Source: Nocardioides islandensis (lineage in GTDB: Bacteria > Actinomycetota > Actinomycetes > Propionibacteriales > Nocardioidaceae). Taken from it: 64,000 bases of DNA. How positions within the stretch are numbered: position 1 is the stretch's first letter; each line of letters begins with the position of its first letter. The notes under the pieces are model-generated. The model had not been told where the DNA came from, did not search any database, and saw only the letters and a program-made list of their open reading frames with translations. A program made the position numbers and the translations under genes. The stretch spans positions 34,505 to 98,504 of the forward strand of contig NZ_JADKPN010000018.1 in the NCBI RefSeq assembly GCF_015352455.1, written 5' to 3'. Shown here piece by piece: positions 8,177 to 16,539 of this stretch.

Positions 8177-9012
8177 CCCCCCGGGTCGCCGTGGTGACCA
8201 TCGCCCACGGCCGGCACCGACACCTCGAGCGCCAGCACGCGTCCCTGGCAGCGTCGAGCGTGCTGCCCGAGATGCACGTGGTCGTGGCCATGGACGACGT
8301 CGTCCTCGAGCGCTGGCGTCCGGATGGTCCGCTGAGGACGCAGGTGCTCCGCAGTCCCACAGGTCGGCACGGCCTGCCGCTCGCAGCCGCTCGCAACCGT
8401 GGCTTCGAGCACGCGATCGCCGCCGGTGCGGACGTGGTGATCGGGCTCGACGTCGACTGCCTGGTCGGCCCGCGCACGGTCGCCGGCTACCGCGACGCCG
8501 TACGCGACCAGCCCGACGTCCTGTGGTCGGGCCCGGTCACCTACCTCCCTCGCGAGGCTCGCGAGTGCGCCCTCGAGGACCTCGCGGAGCTCGACGCCCC
8601 GCACCCGGCCCGACCTGCGCCCCGACCTGGTGAACGCACCCTCGACGGCAACCCCGACCTCTTCTGGTCCCTCTCGTTCGCGGCGCACGCCACCGGATGG
8701 GCGGCGGTGGGCGGGTTCTGCGAGGAGTACGTCGGGTACGGCGCCGAGGACACCGACCTCGGGTGGTCGTGGGCGGCGTCCGGCCGCTCGCTCGGGTGGG
8801 TGGGGGACGCCCGCGCCTATCACCAGCACCACGAGAGCGAGAACCCTCCGGTGCAGCACCTCGACGACATCGTGCGCAACGGCGAGGTGTTCGCCCGGCG
8901 ATGGGGTCGCTGGCCGATGGAGGGCTGGCTGGCCCAGTTCGAGCAGATGGGCCTGGTGTCCCGCGAGCCGGACGGGTCGTGGGTTCGGACCGCGAGCGAG
9001 GCAGCCCGATGA
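8173..9012 (+). CDS. Glycosyltransferase family 2, galactosyltransferase-like
   Basis: 279 residues starting at ATG 8173, which overlaps the previous TGA. GT-A fold: start VAVVTIAHGRHRHLERQHAS, the metal-binding DXD-like LDVDCLVGP at about residues 95-103, and the C-terminal signature GYGAEDTDLGWS typical of the Glyco_transf_7C/galactosyltransferase group. A His-rich HQHHESENPP follows. It is the third enzyme in the glycosyltransferase operon and the only inverting GT-A member. The likely role is addition of a hexose to the product of the two preceding enzymes; the substrate cannot be read from sequence. Confidence 0.85.
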   Translation: MTPRVAVVTIAHGRHRHLERQHASLAASSVLPEMHVVVAMDDVVLERWRPDGPLRTQVLRSPTGRHGLPLAAARNRGFEHAIAAGADVVIGLDVDCLVGPRTVAGYRDAVRDQPDVLWSGPVTYLPREARECALEDLAELDAPHPARPAPRPGERTLDGNPDLFWSLSFAAHATGWAAVGGFCEEYVGYGAEDTDLGWSWAASGRSLGWVGDARAYHQHHESENPPVQHLDDIVRNGEVFARRWGRWPMEGWLAQFEQMGLVSREPDGSWVRTASEAAR

Positions 9013-10130
9013 CCGAGCTCCTCACCGCGCGCGCGACCGGATCGCGCCAGGTCGTGGTCGCCTCCGTGCCCTCCGGCCACGTGTACGTCCGGCACCTCGC
9101 CGCCGAGGACGAGTCCCAGGTACGCCGGCTGCCGGATCCCGATCCGGCCGACCCGCAGCGCTCGGCGGAGCAGGCCTGGTGGCCGCCGGTCATGCTCGAC
9201 CCTGCGTGGATCCGCGCGGCCGAGTTCGACGTCTTCCACCTCCAGTTCGGGTTCGACGCCTGGAGTCCCGACCGGCTCCACGAGGTGGTCGCGGCACTCC
9301 GAGCGCGCCGCAAGCCCTTCGTGTACACCGTGCACGACCTGCGCAACCCGCACCACGAGGCCCGCGAGCTGCATGACGCCCAGCTCGACGTGCTGGTGCC
9401 GGCGGCGGACGCACTCGTCACCCTGACCGACGGCGCGGCCGCGGAGATCCTGCACCGGTGGGGGCGCGCGGCCCACGTCGTACCGCACCCACACGTCGTC
9501 GACCTGGATCTGATGGACACGATCCGCGCACGGCACGTCGCTTCCTCTGGCGCCCCGCGGGTCGGCCTGCACGTGAAGAGCCTGCGGTCGGGGATGAGCC
9601 CCGAGCGGCTGCTCCCGACCCTGCTGCAGTTCGCCGCGGCGACTCCCGGCGCCGTGCTCCAGGTCAACGGGCACCGGGACGTCCTGGAGCCGACCGGCGC
9701 CCGGTACGACGAGGCGCTGGCCAGGCGGCTGCGCGCGGCGGCCGACGACGGCCTGGTCGACCTCCGCGTGCACGACTTCATGTCCGACGACGAACTGTTC
9801 GACTACCTCGCCTCGCTCGACGTGTCCGTGCTGCCCTACCGCTTCGGGACGCACTCGGGATGGCTGGAAGCCTGTCGTGACCTGGGCACCACCGTGGTGG
9901 CGCCCAGCTGTGGGCACTACGCCGACCAGGGGTCGGTCGTCACCTACGAGCACGACGAGGACCGCTTCGACGCCGCCTCCCTGCACCGGGCCCTGCAGCA
10001 GGCTGTGGCCCAGCCCGGCCTGGGTGCCATGACGGCGGGAGAGCGGCGGGCCCAGCGCGCTGGGGTGGCCGCCTTCCACGTGGGGCTCTACCGGGAGCTG
10101 ATGGAGCGCACCCGCCGTTCCGGCGGCTGA
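9009..10130 (+). CDS. Glycosyltransferase, GT4-like
   Basis: 373 residues, start ATG 9009 overlapping the preceding TGA. GT-B architecture: FDVFHLQFGFDAWSPDRLHE and KPFVYTVHDLRNP in the N-terminal domain, and a C-terminal domain with LPYRFGTHSGWLEACRDLGT in place of the usual E-x7-E region. Closes the operon. The conserved glutamate pair of standard GT4 enzymes is only partly recognisable, so donor binding may differ. Function within the four-enzyme pathway is inferred from context. Confidence 0.8.
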   Translation: MTELLTARATGSRQVVVASVPSGHVYVRHLAAEDESQVRRLPDPDPADPQRSAEQAWWPPVMLDPAWIRAAEFDVFHLQFGFDAWSPDRLHEVVAALRARRKPFVYTVHDLRNPHHEARELHDAQLDVLVPAADALVTLTDGAAAEILHRWGRAAHVVPHPHVVDLDLMDTIRARHVASSGAPRVGLHVKSLRSGMSPERLLPTLLQFAAATPGAVLQVNGHRDVLEPTGARYDEALARRLRAAADDGLVDLRVHDFMSDDELFDYLASLDVSVLPYRFGTHSGWLEACRDLGTTVVAPSCGHYADQGSVVTYEHDEDRFDAASLHRALQQAVAQPGLGAMTAGERRAQRAGVAAFHVGLYRELMERTRRSGG

Positions 10131-10133
10131 CCC

Positions 10134-10158
10134 GGGTCAGCGCGGCCGGATCGGGTAC
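10134..10158 (+). promoter_or_regulatory. SigB-type promoter before uORF/SRPBCC
   Basis: GGGT (10134-10137), 15 bp, GGGTAC (10153-10158), then 9 bp to ATG 10168. Confidence 0.5.
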
Positions 10159-10167
10159 CGCTTGCCC

Positions 10168-10215
10168 ATGACTCCTTCTTCGAGCTCCGCCGCCCGCGGG
10201 CGGTCGCCCCGGTGA
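10168..10215 (+). CDS. Possible 15-codon leader peptide
   Basis: ATG at 10168 opens a frame of 15 residues (Thr/Ser then Arg rich) whose TGA (10213-10215) overlaps the GTG start of the SRPBCC gene as GTGA. It begins exactly 9 bp after GGGTAC, like confirmed gene starts in this window. It may be a leaderless upstream ORF that feeds ribosomes to the next gene by coupling. It has no recognisable product and may only have a regulatory role. Confidence 0.4.
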   Translation: MTPSSSSAARGRSPR

Positions 10216-10658
10216 GCCGCAACGTACGCACGGTCGCGGCCACCCCCTCGGCGGTGTGGCAGGTGCTGTCGGACGGATGGCTCTTCCCGGTCTGGGTGGT
10301 CGGCGCCTCGCGGATGCGTGAGGTCGACGGCCACTGGCCGGAGGTCGGGGCCAAGCTGCACCACTCGGTGGGGATCTGGCCGGCCCTCATCAACGACAAC
10401 ACCGAGGTGCTGGAGGCGCTGCCCGACCACCTGCTGCGGCTGCGGACCCGGGGGTGGCCGGCCGGCGAGGCGGAGGTCGTCCTCCGCCTCGAGGCCGTCG
10501 GCGCCGGCACCCGGATCACCCTCGACGAGGACGCCGTCCAGGGGCCCGGGTCCTTCATGCCTCGCGCCCTGCGCACCCCCGCACTCGCGTGGCGCAACAC
10601 TGAGACGTTGCGACGGCTGGGCTTCGTCGTGGAGAACCGACAGGAGGGCGCGGCGTGA
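10212..10658 (+). CDS. SRPBCC family protein
   Basis: 148 residues. START/Bet v1-like helix-grip fold (polyketide cyclase/dehydrase type): begins SRNVRTVAATPSAVWQVLSD, has the WPEVGAKLHHSVGIWPA strand pair and ends with a long helix after FMPRALRTPALAWRNTETLR. Such proteins bind hydrophobic ligands. The GTG overlaps the stop of a 15-codon upstream ORF. The FAD oxidoreductase follows after 10 bp, a pairing common in actinobacteria; a shared lipid or isoprenoid ligand is possible but not shown. Confidence 0.85.
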   Translation: MSRNVRTVAATPSAVWQVLSDGWLFPVWVVGASRMREVDGHWPEVGAKLHHSVGIWPALINDNTEVLEALPDHLLRLRTRGWPAGEAEVVLRLEAVGAGTRITLDEDAVQGPGSFMPRALRTPALAWRNTETLRRLGFVVENRQEGAA

Positions 10659-10668
10659 GGGCGCTGAC

Positions 10669-12285
10669 GTGGCAGCCGGTGACGAGCCTGGTCGGCCGGT
10701 GACCTCGCCGAGCTACGACGCCGTGGTGGTCGGCGCCGGGCCCAACGGCCTGGTCGCCGCCAACCGGCTGGCCGACGCCGGCTGGTCGGTCGTCGTGCTC
10801 GAGGCCCAGCCCAGCGTCGGCGGCGCGGTCCGCAGCGACCGCGACGTGCACCCGGCCTTCGTGCACGACACCTTCAGCTCCTTCTACCCGTTGGCAGCCG
10901 CGTCGCCGACACTCACGTCGTTCGACCTCGAACGCCACGGTCTGCACTGGCGGCACGCGCCCGCCGTGCTCGGTCACCCGCTGCCGGACGGGAGCTGGGC
11001 GCTCCTGCACCGCGACCGGGAGGTCACGGCCGGCCTTCTCGAGGGGCAGCACGCCGGCGACGGTGACGCCTGGCTCGCCCTCTGCGCCACCTGGGACCGG
11101 ATCGGCAGCCAGCTGGTCGAGGGACTGCTGACCCCGTTCCCACCCGTACGGGTCCTGCCACGCCTGGCCCTCGGGCTCCGACGCGCCGGCGGACTCGGCA
11201 CGGTGCGGTCGCTGCTGACGCCCGTGGAGTCCCTCGGGAGGCAGCTGTTCGGCGGTGTCCACCCTCGTCTCCTGCTGGCGGGCAACGCCGGCCACGCCGA
11301 CATCCCGCTGGACGCTCCCGGGTCCGGCCTGATGGGCACGCTGATGTCGATGCTCGGTCAGACCGTCGGGTTCCCCGTGCCCGAGGGTGGCGCCGGCGCG
11401 CTGGCCTCGGCCCTGGCGGACCGGTTCACGGCGCTGGGTGGCGAGATCCGGGTGGGGAGGACGGTCGAGCGGGTGCTGGTCGACGGGCGCCGGGCCACCG
11501 GCGTGCGCACGGCGGACGGCGAGCGGTACGCCGCGCGGCACGCCGTCATCGCCGACGTGGTCGCGCCGCGCCTCTACGGCGGGCTGGTCCGGCCCGAGGA
11601 CCTGCCGCCGAGCGTGCTGCGCTCCATGGCGCGCTTCGAGCTGGACCCGGGCACGGTCAAGGTGGACTGGGCCCTCGACGGCCCCGTGCCCTGGGCGTCG
11701 CCGCCGCCGTACGCACCCGGCACCGTGCACGTCGCCGACTCGCCCGAACAGGTCGCCGAGACGTTCGCGCAGATCGCCGCCGAGCACATCCCGGCCGACC
11801 CCTTCCTGCTGGTCGGCCAGATGTCGACGGCCGATCGCACCAGGTCCCCGGCGGGCACGGAGTCCCTGTGGGCCTACACGCACGTCCCGCAGGGCACTGC
11901 GGGCGACGCCGGTCGCGAGGGCATCCGCGGCGTCTGGGACGACGACGACTGCCAACGGTTCGCCGATCGCATGCAGGCCCGTCTCGAGCGACTCGCGCCC
12001 GGGTTCGGCAGCAAGATCCTGGCCCGGCGCGTGCTCGGGCCGCGACAGCTCGAGGAGCGGGACGCCAACCTGGTGGGCGGGGCCATCAACGGGGGGACGG
12101 CCCAGCTGCACCAGCAGCTGGTGTTCCGACCGGTGCCCGGGTGGGGTCGGGCGGAGACCCCGATCCGGGGGCTCTTCCTCGGGTCGGCGTCGGCCCACCC
12201 GGGCGGAGGCGTGCACGGCGCCTGCGGCAACAACGCCGCCCGCGCTGCGCTCGCGCACCGTCGGCTGCGGCTGGGCCGGCGCTGA
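10669..12285 (+). CDS. FAD-dependent oxidoreductase, phytoene-desaturase-like
   Basis: 538 residues from GTG 10669; GTG 10699 is an alternative start giving 528 residues. The N-terminal dinucleotide-binding motif (AVVVGAGPNGLVAANRLADA) and following VVVLEAQPSVGGAVRSD are typical of the NAD(P)/FAD phytoene dehydrogenase / carotenoid isomerase superfamily. A conserved C-terminal FAD contact is at LFLGSASAHPGGGVHGACG. No carotenoid genes lie nearby, so the substrate is open. It forms an operon with the SRPBCC protein. Confidence 0.85.
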   Translation: MAAGDEPGRPVTSPSYDAVVVGAGPNGLVAANRLADAGWSVVVLEAQPSVGGAVRSDRDVHPAFVHDTFSSFYPLAAASPTLTSFDLERHGLHWRHAPAVLGHPLPDGSWALLHRDREVTAGLLEGQHAGDGDAWLALCATWDRIGSQLVEGLLTPFPPVRVLPRLALGLRRAGGLGTVRSLLTPVESLGRQLFGGVHPRLLLAGNAGHADIPLDAPGSGLMGTLMSMLGQTVGFPVPEGGAGALASALADRFTALGGEIRVGRTVERVLVDGRRATGVRTADGERYAARHAVIADVVAPRLYGGLVRPEDLPPSVLRSMARFELDPGTVKVDWALDGPVPWASPPPYAPGTVHVADSPEQVAETFAQIAAEHIPADPFLLVGQMSTADRTRSPAGTESLWAYTHVPQGTAGDAGREGIRGVWDDDDCQRFADRMQARLERLAPGFGSKILARRVLGPRQLEERDANLVGGAINGGTAQLHQQLVFRPVPGWGRAETPIRGLFLGSASAHPGGGVHGACGNNAARAALAHRRLRLGRR

Positions 12286-12297
12286 TCCCACCCGCGG

Positions 12298-12322
12298 GAC
12301 TGGCCGCGCGCGTCCTGGGTAC
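12298..12322 (+). promoter_or_regulatory. SigB-type promoter for hemerythrin gene
   Basis: GACT (12298-12301), 15 bp, GGGTAC (12317-12322); a GGAGG ribosome site and ATG 12352 follow. The stretch after the -10 box (CCCGGAGGAC) resembles that of the 4380 promoter. Confidence 0.5.
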
Positions 12323-12351
12323 CCGGAGGACCTACTCGACCTGGAGGTCCC

Positions 12352-12879
12352 ATGCCTGCGTCCCGCCCCCGCACCACCGCGTCCACCGACGCGATCGTCC
12401 TGCTCAAGAACGACCATCGCGAGATCAAGAAGGTCTTCGCCGACTTCCAGCGGCTCGGCGACGGTGCCCTGAAGTCCAAGCAGCGCCTGGTGGACAAGAT
12501 GATCGAGCTGCTCACGGTGCACACCTACATCGAGAACGAGGTGATGTACCCGCGGGTCCGCGCCCTGCTGCCCGACCTCGAGGACGACATCCTGGAGTCC
12601 TACGAGGAGCACCACGTCGCGGACGTCCTGGTCGTGGAGCTGGCCGGCATGTCCGCCTCCGACGAGCGCTTCACCGCCAAGACGACGGTGCTCATCGAGA
12701 ACGTCACCCACCACATCCAGGAGGAGGAGGACGACTGGTTCCCCCAGGTCCGCAAGGGCCTCGGGCGCAAGGCCCTCCAGGAGATCGGCCAGGAGATGGC
12801 CGATGCCCGCAAGTCCGCACCCCGCCGGCCGTCCCAGCCGAGCGCGTTGAAGAAGACCGTCGACGCCATCATCGCCTGA
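12352..12879 (+). CDS. Hemerythrin HHE domain protein
   Basis: 175 residues. Two HHE-type half-domains: ligand residues are visible in LKNDHREIKK, HTYIENEVMYP, EEHHVADV and HHIQEEEDDWFP, consistent with a four-helix di-iron O2/NO-binding fold. A basic, Pro-rich tail follows (KSAPRRPSQPSALKKT). Such proteins are associated with oxygen, NO or oxidative-stress responses. The gene has its own SigB-type promoter and is convergent with the antiporter gene. Confidence 0.92.
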   Translation: MPASRPRTTASTDAIVLLKNDHREIKKVFADFQRLGDGALKSKQRLVDKMIELLTVHTYIENEVMYPRVRALLPDLEDDILESYEEHHVADVLVVELAGMSASDERFTAKTTVLIENVTHHIQEEEDDWFPQVRKGLGRKALQEIGQEMADARKSAPRRPSQPSALKKTVDAIIA

Positions 12880-12918
12880 CGGCGGGAGACACGTGCGCAC
12901 CCGCCGGCCGGGTGAACC

Positions 12919-14193
12919 TCAGCCGGGGCGCTGCGCGGCGTCCATCAACGGTTTCGCCAGCACGCCGTGCAGGAGGACCGAGGCCACGACGGTGAAGGCG
13001 ACGGTCGACCACAGCCAGTCCTGTCCGAGCTCCGGGGCCTGGCCGGCGGCGTACGCGAGGTAGTAGATGGAGCCCACACCTCGCACGCCGAAGAACGCGG
13101 TGGCCCAGCGTTCGCGTCGGTCCAGGCCGCCCACCTCGTGGTCCGGCCGACGCCGCGCCGACAGGGCGAGCAGCGCGGATCCGGGCCGGACGACGAGGAG
13201 CAGCGCCAGGCCGATGCCCACCCCGCGCCAGTCGAGGCTGCCGAGGAGCCCACGGGTGAGCGCGATGCCCAGGACCAGGAGGATGAAGAGGGTCAGCAGT
13301 CGCTCGAGCCGCTCGACCACCTGGTGCATGGCCGCGTGGTAGTCGTGGCTCCGCTCGGCCGAGCGGAACGTCATCGCGCAGGCGAAGACCGACAGGAAGC
13401 CGTATCCGCCGGCCACGTCGCCGAGCCCGTACGCCGTCACCAGGGCGGCGACGGCCAGCAGCGACTCGCCGCGCTCGGCGACCCGCAGTGAGTCCCGGCG
13501 GGAGCGGAACGCCACCCGCGCGAGGAGCCAGCCGACGCCGATGCCGACGAGCACCCCGACGACGACCTTGCCGACCAGGTACCAGCCCAGCCACTCGGCC
13601 CACCAGCCGGAGATCGAGCCCTGGGTGGCGAGCAGGATCGCCAGGTAGACGAACGGGAACGCCAGGCCGTCGTTGAGGCCGGCCTCGGAGGTCAGGGCGA
13701 AGCGGACGTCGTCCTGCTCCACCTCGTGCTCGCCGGTGCTCGGTCCGGCGACCTGGACGTCGGAGGCCAGCACCGGGTCGGTGGGTGCGAGGACGGCGCC
13801 GAGCAGCACCGCGGCCGCGGGCGCCAACCCCGCCGCCCATCCCAGGAGTGCCACCGCCGCGATCCCGATCGGCATGGCGATCACCAGCAGCCGCCAGGTC
13901 GCCGACCACCCGCCGTACGTGGACCGGCGCAGGAGGTGTAGCGGTCGGTCCAAGGCCAGCCCGACGCCCATCAGCGCCACCAGGACGGTCACCTCGGTGA
14001 CGTGCTCGATGACCGCGCCGTTCGACTGCGGGTCGAGGGGGAGACCGTCCGGGAGCGGGGTCAGCCCGAGCAGCAGGCCGACGCCGACCAGCACGATCGC
14101 CGGCGAGAGCGGCCAACGGCTCAGGAGGTCCGGCAGGACCACCGCCAGCAGCAAGGAGAGCCCCGCCACGACGTAGGTCAGGTCGGCACTCAT
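12919..14193 (-). CDS. Na+/H+ (cation:proton) antiporter, CPA1
   Basis: 424 residues with about 11-13 hydrophobic segments from the N-terminus (LTYVVAGLSLLLAVVLPDLL) to the C-terminus. The CPA1 ion-site signatures are clear: PTDPVLASDVQ (core TDPVLA) and SEAGLNDGLAFPF (ND motif). No cytosolic nucleotide-binding tail is present. It exports Na+ or other cations in exchange for H+, relevant to salt and pH stress. The minus-strand GGGTAC 11 bp before the ATG makes it a probable member of the same stress regulon. Confidence 0.9.
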   Translation of the reverse strand: MSADLTYVVAGLSLLLAVVLPDLLSRWPLSPAIVLVGVGLLLGLTPLPDGLPLDPQSNGAVIEHVTEVTVLVALMGVGLALDRPLHLLRRSTYGGWSATWRLLVIAMPIGIAAVALLGWAAGLAPAAAVLLGAVLAPTDPVLASDVQVAGPSTGEHEVEQDDVRFALTSEAGLNDGLAFPFVYLAILLATQGSISGWWAEWLGWYLVGKVVVGVLVGIGVGWLLARVAFRSRRDSLRVAERGESLLAVAALVTAYGLGDVAGGYGFLSVFACAMTFRSAERSHDYHAAMHQVVERLERLLTLFILLVLGIALTRGLLGSLDWRGVGIGLALLLVVRPGSALLALSARRRPDHEVGGLDRRERWATAFFGVRGVGSIYYLAYAAGQAPELGQDWLWSTVAFTVVASVLLHGVLAKPLMDAAQRPG

Positions 14194-14204
14194 GGCACCA
14201 CGGA

Positions 14205-14229
14205 GTACCCGGTATCCGGCACGTCATGC
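14205..14229 (-). promoter_or_regulatory. SigB-type promoter for antiporter
   Basis: Minus strand: GCAT (14229-14226), 15 bp, GGGTAC (14210-14205), then 11 bp to ATG 14193. Nearly leaderless. Confidence 0.55.
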
Positions 14230-14256
14230 CGGCACCATCGCTCTGCGTGGATCCGG

Positions 14257-14928
14257 TCAGGCCGCAGGGCCTCCCACCCGCACCCGGTCGTCGGTGACGG
14301 GTCGGGTGGCCGGCTCGGTGACGATGCCGTGGCGGACCGCCCAGAGCACGGCCTGCGACCGAGAGCGTGCCTGGATCTTGCGGTACGCGGCGCGGATGTA
14401 GGTCTTGATGGAGTTCGTGCTCAACGACAGGGTCTCCGCGATCTCGTGGTTGGTCAGGCCGGCGGCGATGAGACCGATGACCTCGTGCTCGCGTGGTGTG
14501 AGACCCACCTGCCGGGCGGCCGAGGAGTCGTCCGCGACCTTGCGTACGACGGTCTCGCCCGAGGCCACAGCGCGCAGCGCGTCGGCGAGCTCGTCCGCGG
14601 GGAGGAGCTTGGACACGCAGCCGGCGGCCCCGTGGGCCAGCGCGATCGCGACCATGTCGTCGGGCAGCTGCCAGGAGTAGACGACGACGCGTCCTCCGGC
14701 CGGCCTTCCGACCAGGCGGTCCAGGGTGACTTCGGACAGCGGCAGGCGGGCGAACGTGTCGTGCAGCGTCACGTCCACGAAGGTGGCCAGGCCCCCGCCG
14801 GGGCTCGGCGGCACGAGCGCCAGGTCGTCGTACGGCGCCAGCATCGCCGCGAGGCCGAGGGTCACCAGCTCGGGCTCCTCGGCGACCGCGACCCGGACCG
14901 GCGTCGCGGAGGGCTTCGTCTGCGTCAT
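14257..14928 (-). CDS. Orphan NarL/LuxR-family response regulator
   Basis: 223 residues. A receiver-like N-terminus (about 10-125) with a degenerate phospho-acceptor region, then a clear LuxR-type helix-turn-helix (LTPREHEVIGLIAAGLTNHE through SLSTNSIKTYIRAAYRKI, about 145-205). No histidine kinase gene is adjacent. The ATG lies 9 bp after a minus-strand GGGTAC, so it may be leaderless and induced by the stress sigma factor. The DNA target is unknown. Confidence 0.85.
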   Translation of the reverse strand: MTQTKPSATPVRVAVAEEPELVTLGLAAMLAPYDDLALVPPSPGGGLATFVDVTLHDTFARLPLSEVTLDRLVGRPAGGRVVVYSWQLPDDMVAIALAHGAAGCVSKLLPADELADALRAVASGETVVRKVADDSSAARQVGLTPREHEVIGLIAAGLTNHEIAETLSLSTNSIKTYIRAAYRKIQARSRSQAVLWAVRHGIVTEPATRPVTDDRVRVGGPAA

Positions 14929-14937
14929 GGCGACGAG

Positions 14938-14962
14938 GTACCCGTTCGGGCGAATCCGATTC
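14938..14962 (-). promoter_or_regulatory. SigB-type promoter for orphan regulator
   Basis: Minus strand: GAAT (14962-14959), 15 bp, GGGTAC (14943-14938), 9 bp, ATG 14928. Close match in sequence and leaderless spacing. Confidence 0.55.
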
Positions 14963-14987
14963 CCGCACCCCGGGCAAGACTGGCCGG

Positions 14988-15803
14988 ATGGGGAGCGTGC
15001 GGGTCGGCATCTCGGGATGGCGGTACCCGGGGTGGCGCGGTGACTTCTACCCGCGCGGCCTCCCGCAGCGACGCGAGCTCGAGTACGCCGCCGGGCGGCT
15101 CGGGACGGTCGAGATCAACGGCTCCTTCTACTCCCTGCAGCGGCCGGACTCGTACCGGCGCTGGCGCAGCGAGGTGCCCGGCGACTTCGTCTTCGCGGTG
15201 AAGGGCGGCCGGTACATCACCCACCTGAAGCGGCTCCGGGACGTGCACACGCCGCTGGCCAACTTCTTCGCCTCCGGCGTGCTGGCCCTGGGTCCGACGT
15301 TGGGTCCCTTCCTCTGGCAGCTGCCCGAGCGGTTGGCCTTCGACCCCACGGTGCTCGACAGCTTCCTGAGCCTGCTCCCGCGGACGACGGTCGAGGCCGC
15401 GAGCCTGGCCGCCCACCATGACGAGAAGGTGCCGGACGAGCGGACCGTGCTGGAGGCCGAGGACGACCGGCCGCTGCGGCACGCCTTGGAGTTCCGCCAC
15501 CCGTCGTTCGCATCCGAGGCGGCGTACCGGGTCCTGCGCGAGCACGGCGTCGCCGTCGTGGTCGCCGAGTCGGCCGGCCGGTGGCCGCGGGTCTTCGAGG
15601 TGACATCCGACCTGGTGTACGTGCGGCTGCACGGCGACCGGGAGCTCTACGCCAGCGGGTACTCGCCACGTGCGCTGGACGAGTGGGCGGAGCGCTGCCG
15701 TGCGTGGGTGGCCGACGGGCTCGACGTGGTCGTGTACTTCGACAACGACGCGAAGGGCTTCGCGCCGCACGACGCGGTCGCGCTGCAGCGGCGACTGACG
15801 TGA
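14988..15803 (+). CDS. DUF72 domain protein
   Basis: 271 residues. It begins VRVGISGWRYPGWRGDFYP and carries YFDNDAKGFAPHDAVALQ near the C-terminus, both hallmarks of DUF72 (YecE-like TIM-barrel proteins). The central region has ALEFRHPSF, also conserved in the family. Molecular function is not established. The ATG lacks a clear ribosome site, so this message may also be leaderless. The gene is divergent from the orphan regulator with about 60 bp between starts. Confidence 0.92.
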   Translation: MGSVRVGISGWRYPGWRGDFYPRGLPQRRELEYAAGRLGTVEINGSFYSLQRPDSYRRWRSEVPGDFVFAVKGGRYITHLKRLRDVHTPLANFFASGVLALGPTLGPFLWQLPERLAFDPTVLDSFLSLLPRTTVEAASLAAHHDEKVPDERTVLEAEDDRPLRHALEFRHPSFASEAAYRVLREHGVAVVVAESAGRWPRVFEVTSDLVYVRLHGDRELYASGYSPRALDEWAERCRAWVADGLDVVVYFDNDAKGFAPHDAVALQRRLT

Positions 15804-15808
15804 TGGAC

Positions 15809-15833
15809 GGCTGGTCGTGCCCCGCGTGGGTAC
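15809..15833 (+). promoter_or_regulatory. SigB-type promoter, leaderless configuration
   Basis: GGCT (15809-15812), 15 bp, GGGTAC (15828-15833), 9 bp, ATG 15843. Confidence 0.55.
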
Positions 15834-15842
15834 GTTCGAGGC

Positions 15843-16121
15843 ATGAGCGCATCGGACCCGAACGACGTCCAGGAGTCCACACCCGGTTCGTCCGGTCCCG
15901 AGCGGGCCGAGGGAGGGATGGGCGTCAGCAGCGAGCGGACCGGGTCGACCGGTCCCGGCCAGCACACCACCGACGGGCTCAGGGACACCTCGACCGACGA
16001 CTCCGACGTCCCGCGCGAGGACCTGCCGCCCGAGCAGCGCCCCGACGTCGATGAGGAGAACCCCGTGGGGATCGAGCCGAAGGCGGGGTATCCCTCGCTG
16101 GACCCGCGCAGCGACGCCTGA
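15843..16121 (+). CDS. Small acidic disordered protein
   Basis: 92 residues, rich in Ser, Asp, Glu, Pro and Gly, with no hydrophobic core; it looks intrinsically disordered. No family recognised. Its start is supported by GGGTAC ending 9 bp before the ATG. It is convergent with the gene ending at 16131. Low-complexity acidic proteins like this occur in stress regulons, but a role cannot be assigned. Confidence 0.65.
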   Translation: MSASDPNDVQESTPGSSGPERAEGGMGVSSERTGSTGPGQHTTDGLRDTSTDDSDVPREDLPPEQRPDVDEENPVGIEPKAGYPSLDPRSDA

Positions 16122-16130
16122 GCCCGGGGC

Positions 16131-16496
16131 TCAGTCCTCCCAGGGCGGGGAGTCGTCCATCTTGGCGTAGTACTTGGCGAGGTGGCTCTTCACGCGGTCG
16201 CGGTCCCGTGCCGGGAGGTCGACGCCACCGCGACCGCCGACCATGACGTTGCCCGCGGCCATCACGCCGCGCGGTACGGCGACGAGCTTGCCGTCGACCA
16301 CGTCGGCGACGAGCAGCTTGTACGCCGTGAAGTTCTGCTGCTTGTCGGCGTCGTACCAGACGTGCGCGTCGCGGTACTTCTGGTTCGGCTCGTCCTCGGC
16401 GCCGGCCCAATGACGCACCCGCTTCTCGGCGGCGTCCCCGTCCCACTCGCGGTCCCTGTCCGCCAGCGGCAGGTCCTGGAAGCCGGTCACGGCCAT
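16131..16496 (-). CDS. Conserved hypothetical protein, 121 aa
   Basis: Soluble, charged protein with a conserved-looking core: NFTAYKLLVADVVDGKLVAV followed by PRGVMAAGNVMVGGRGGVDL and a C-terminal RVKSHLAKYYAKM helix. I do not recognise a named family with certainty. The start is supported by AAAGGAG 7 bp before ATG 16496. Isolated between the disordered-protein gene and the LLM oxidoreductase, on the same strand as the latter. Confidence 0.75.
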   Translation of the reverse strand: MAVTGFQDLPLADRDREWDGDAAEKRVRHWAGAEDEPNQKYRDAHVWYDADKQQNFTAYKLLVADVVDGKLVAVPRGVMAAGNVMVGGRGGVDLPARDRDRVKSHLAKYYAKMDDSPPWED

Positions 16497-16539
16497 GTCG
16501 ATCTCCTTTCAGGCATCTCCTGCCAGTACGTCTCCGGCC

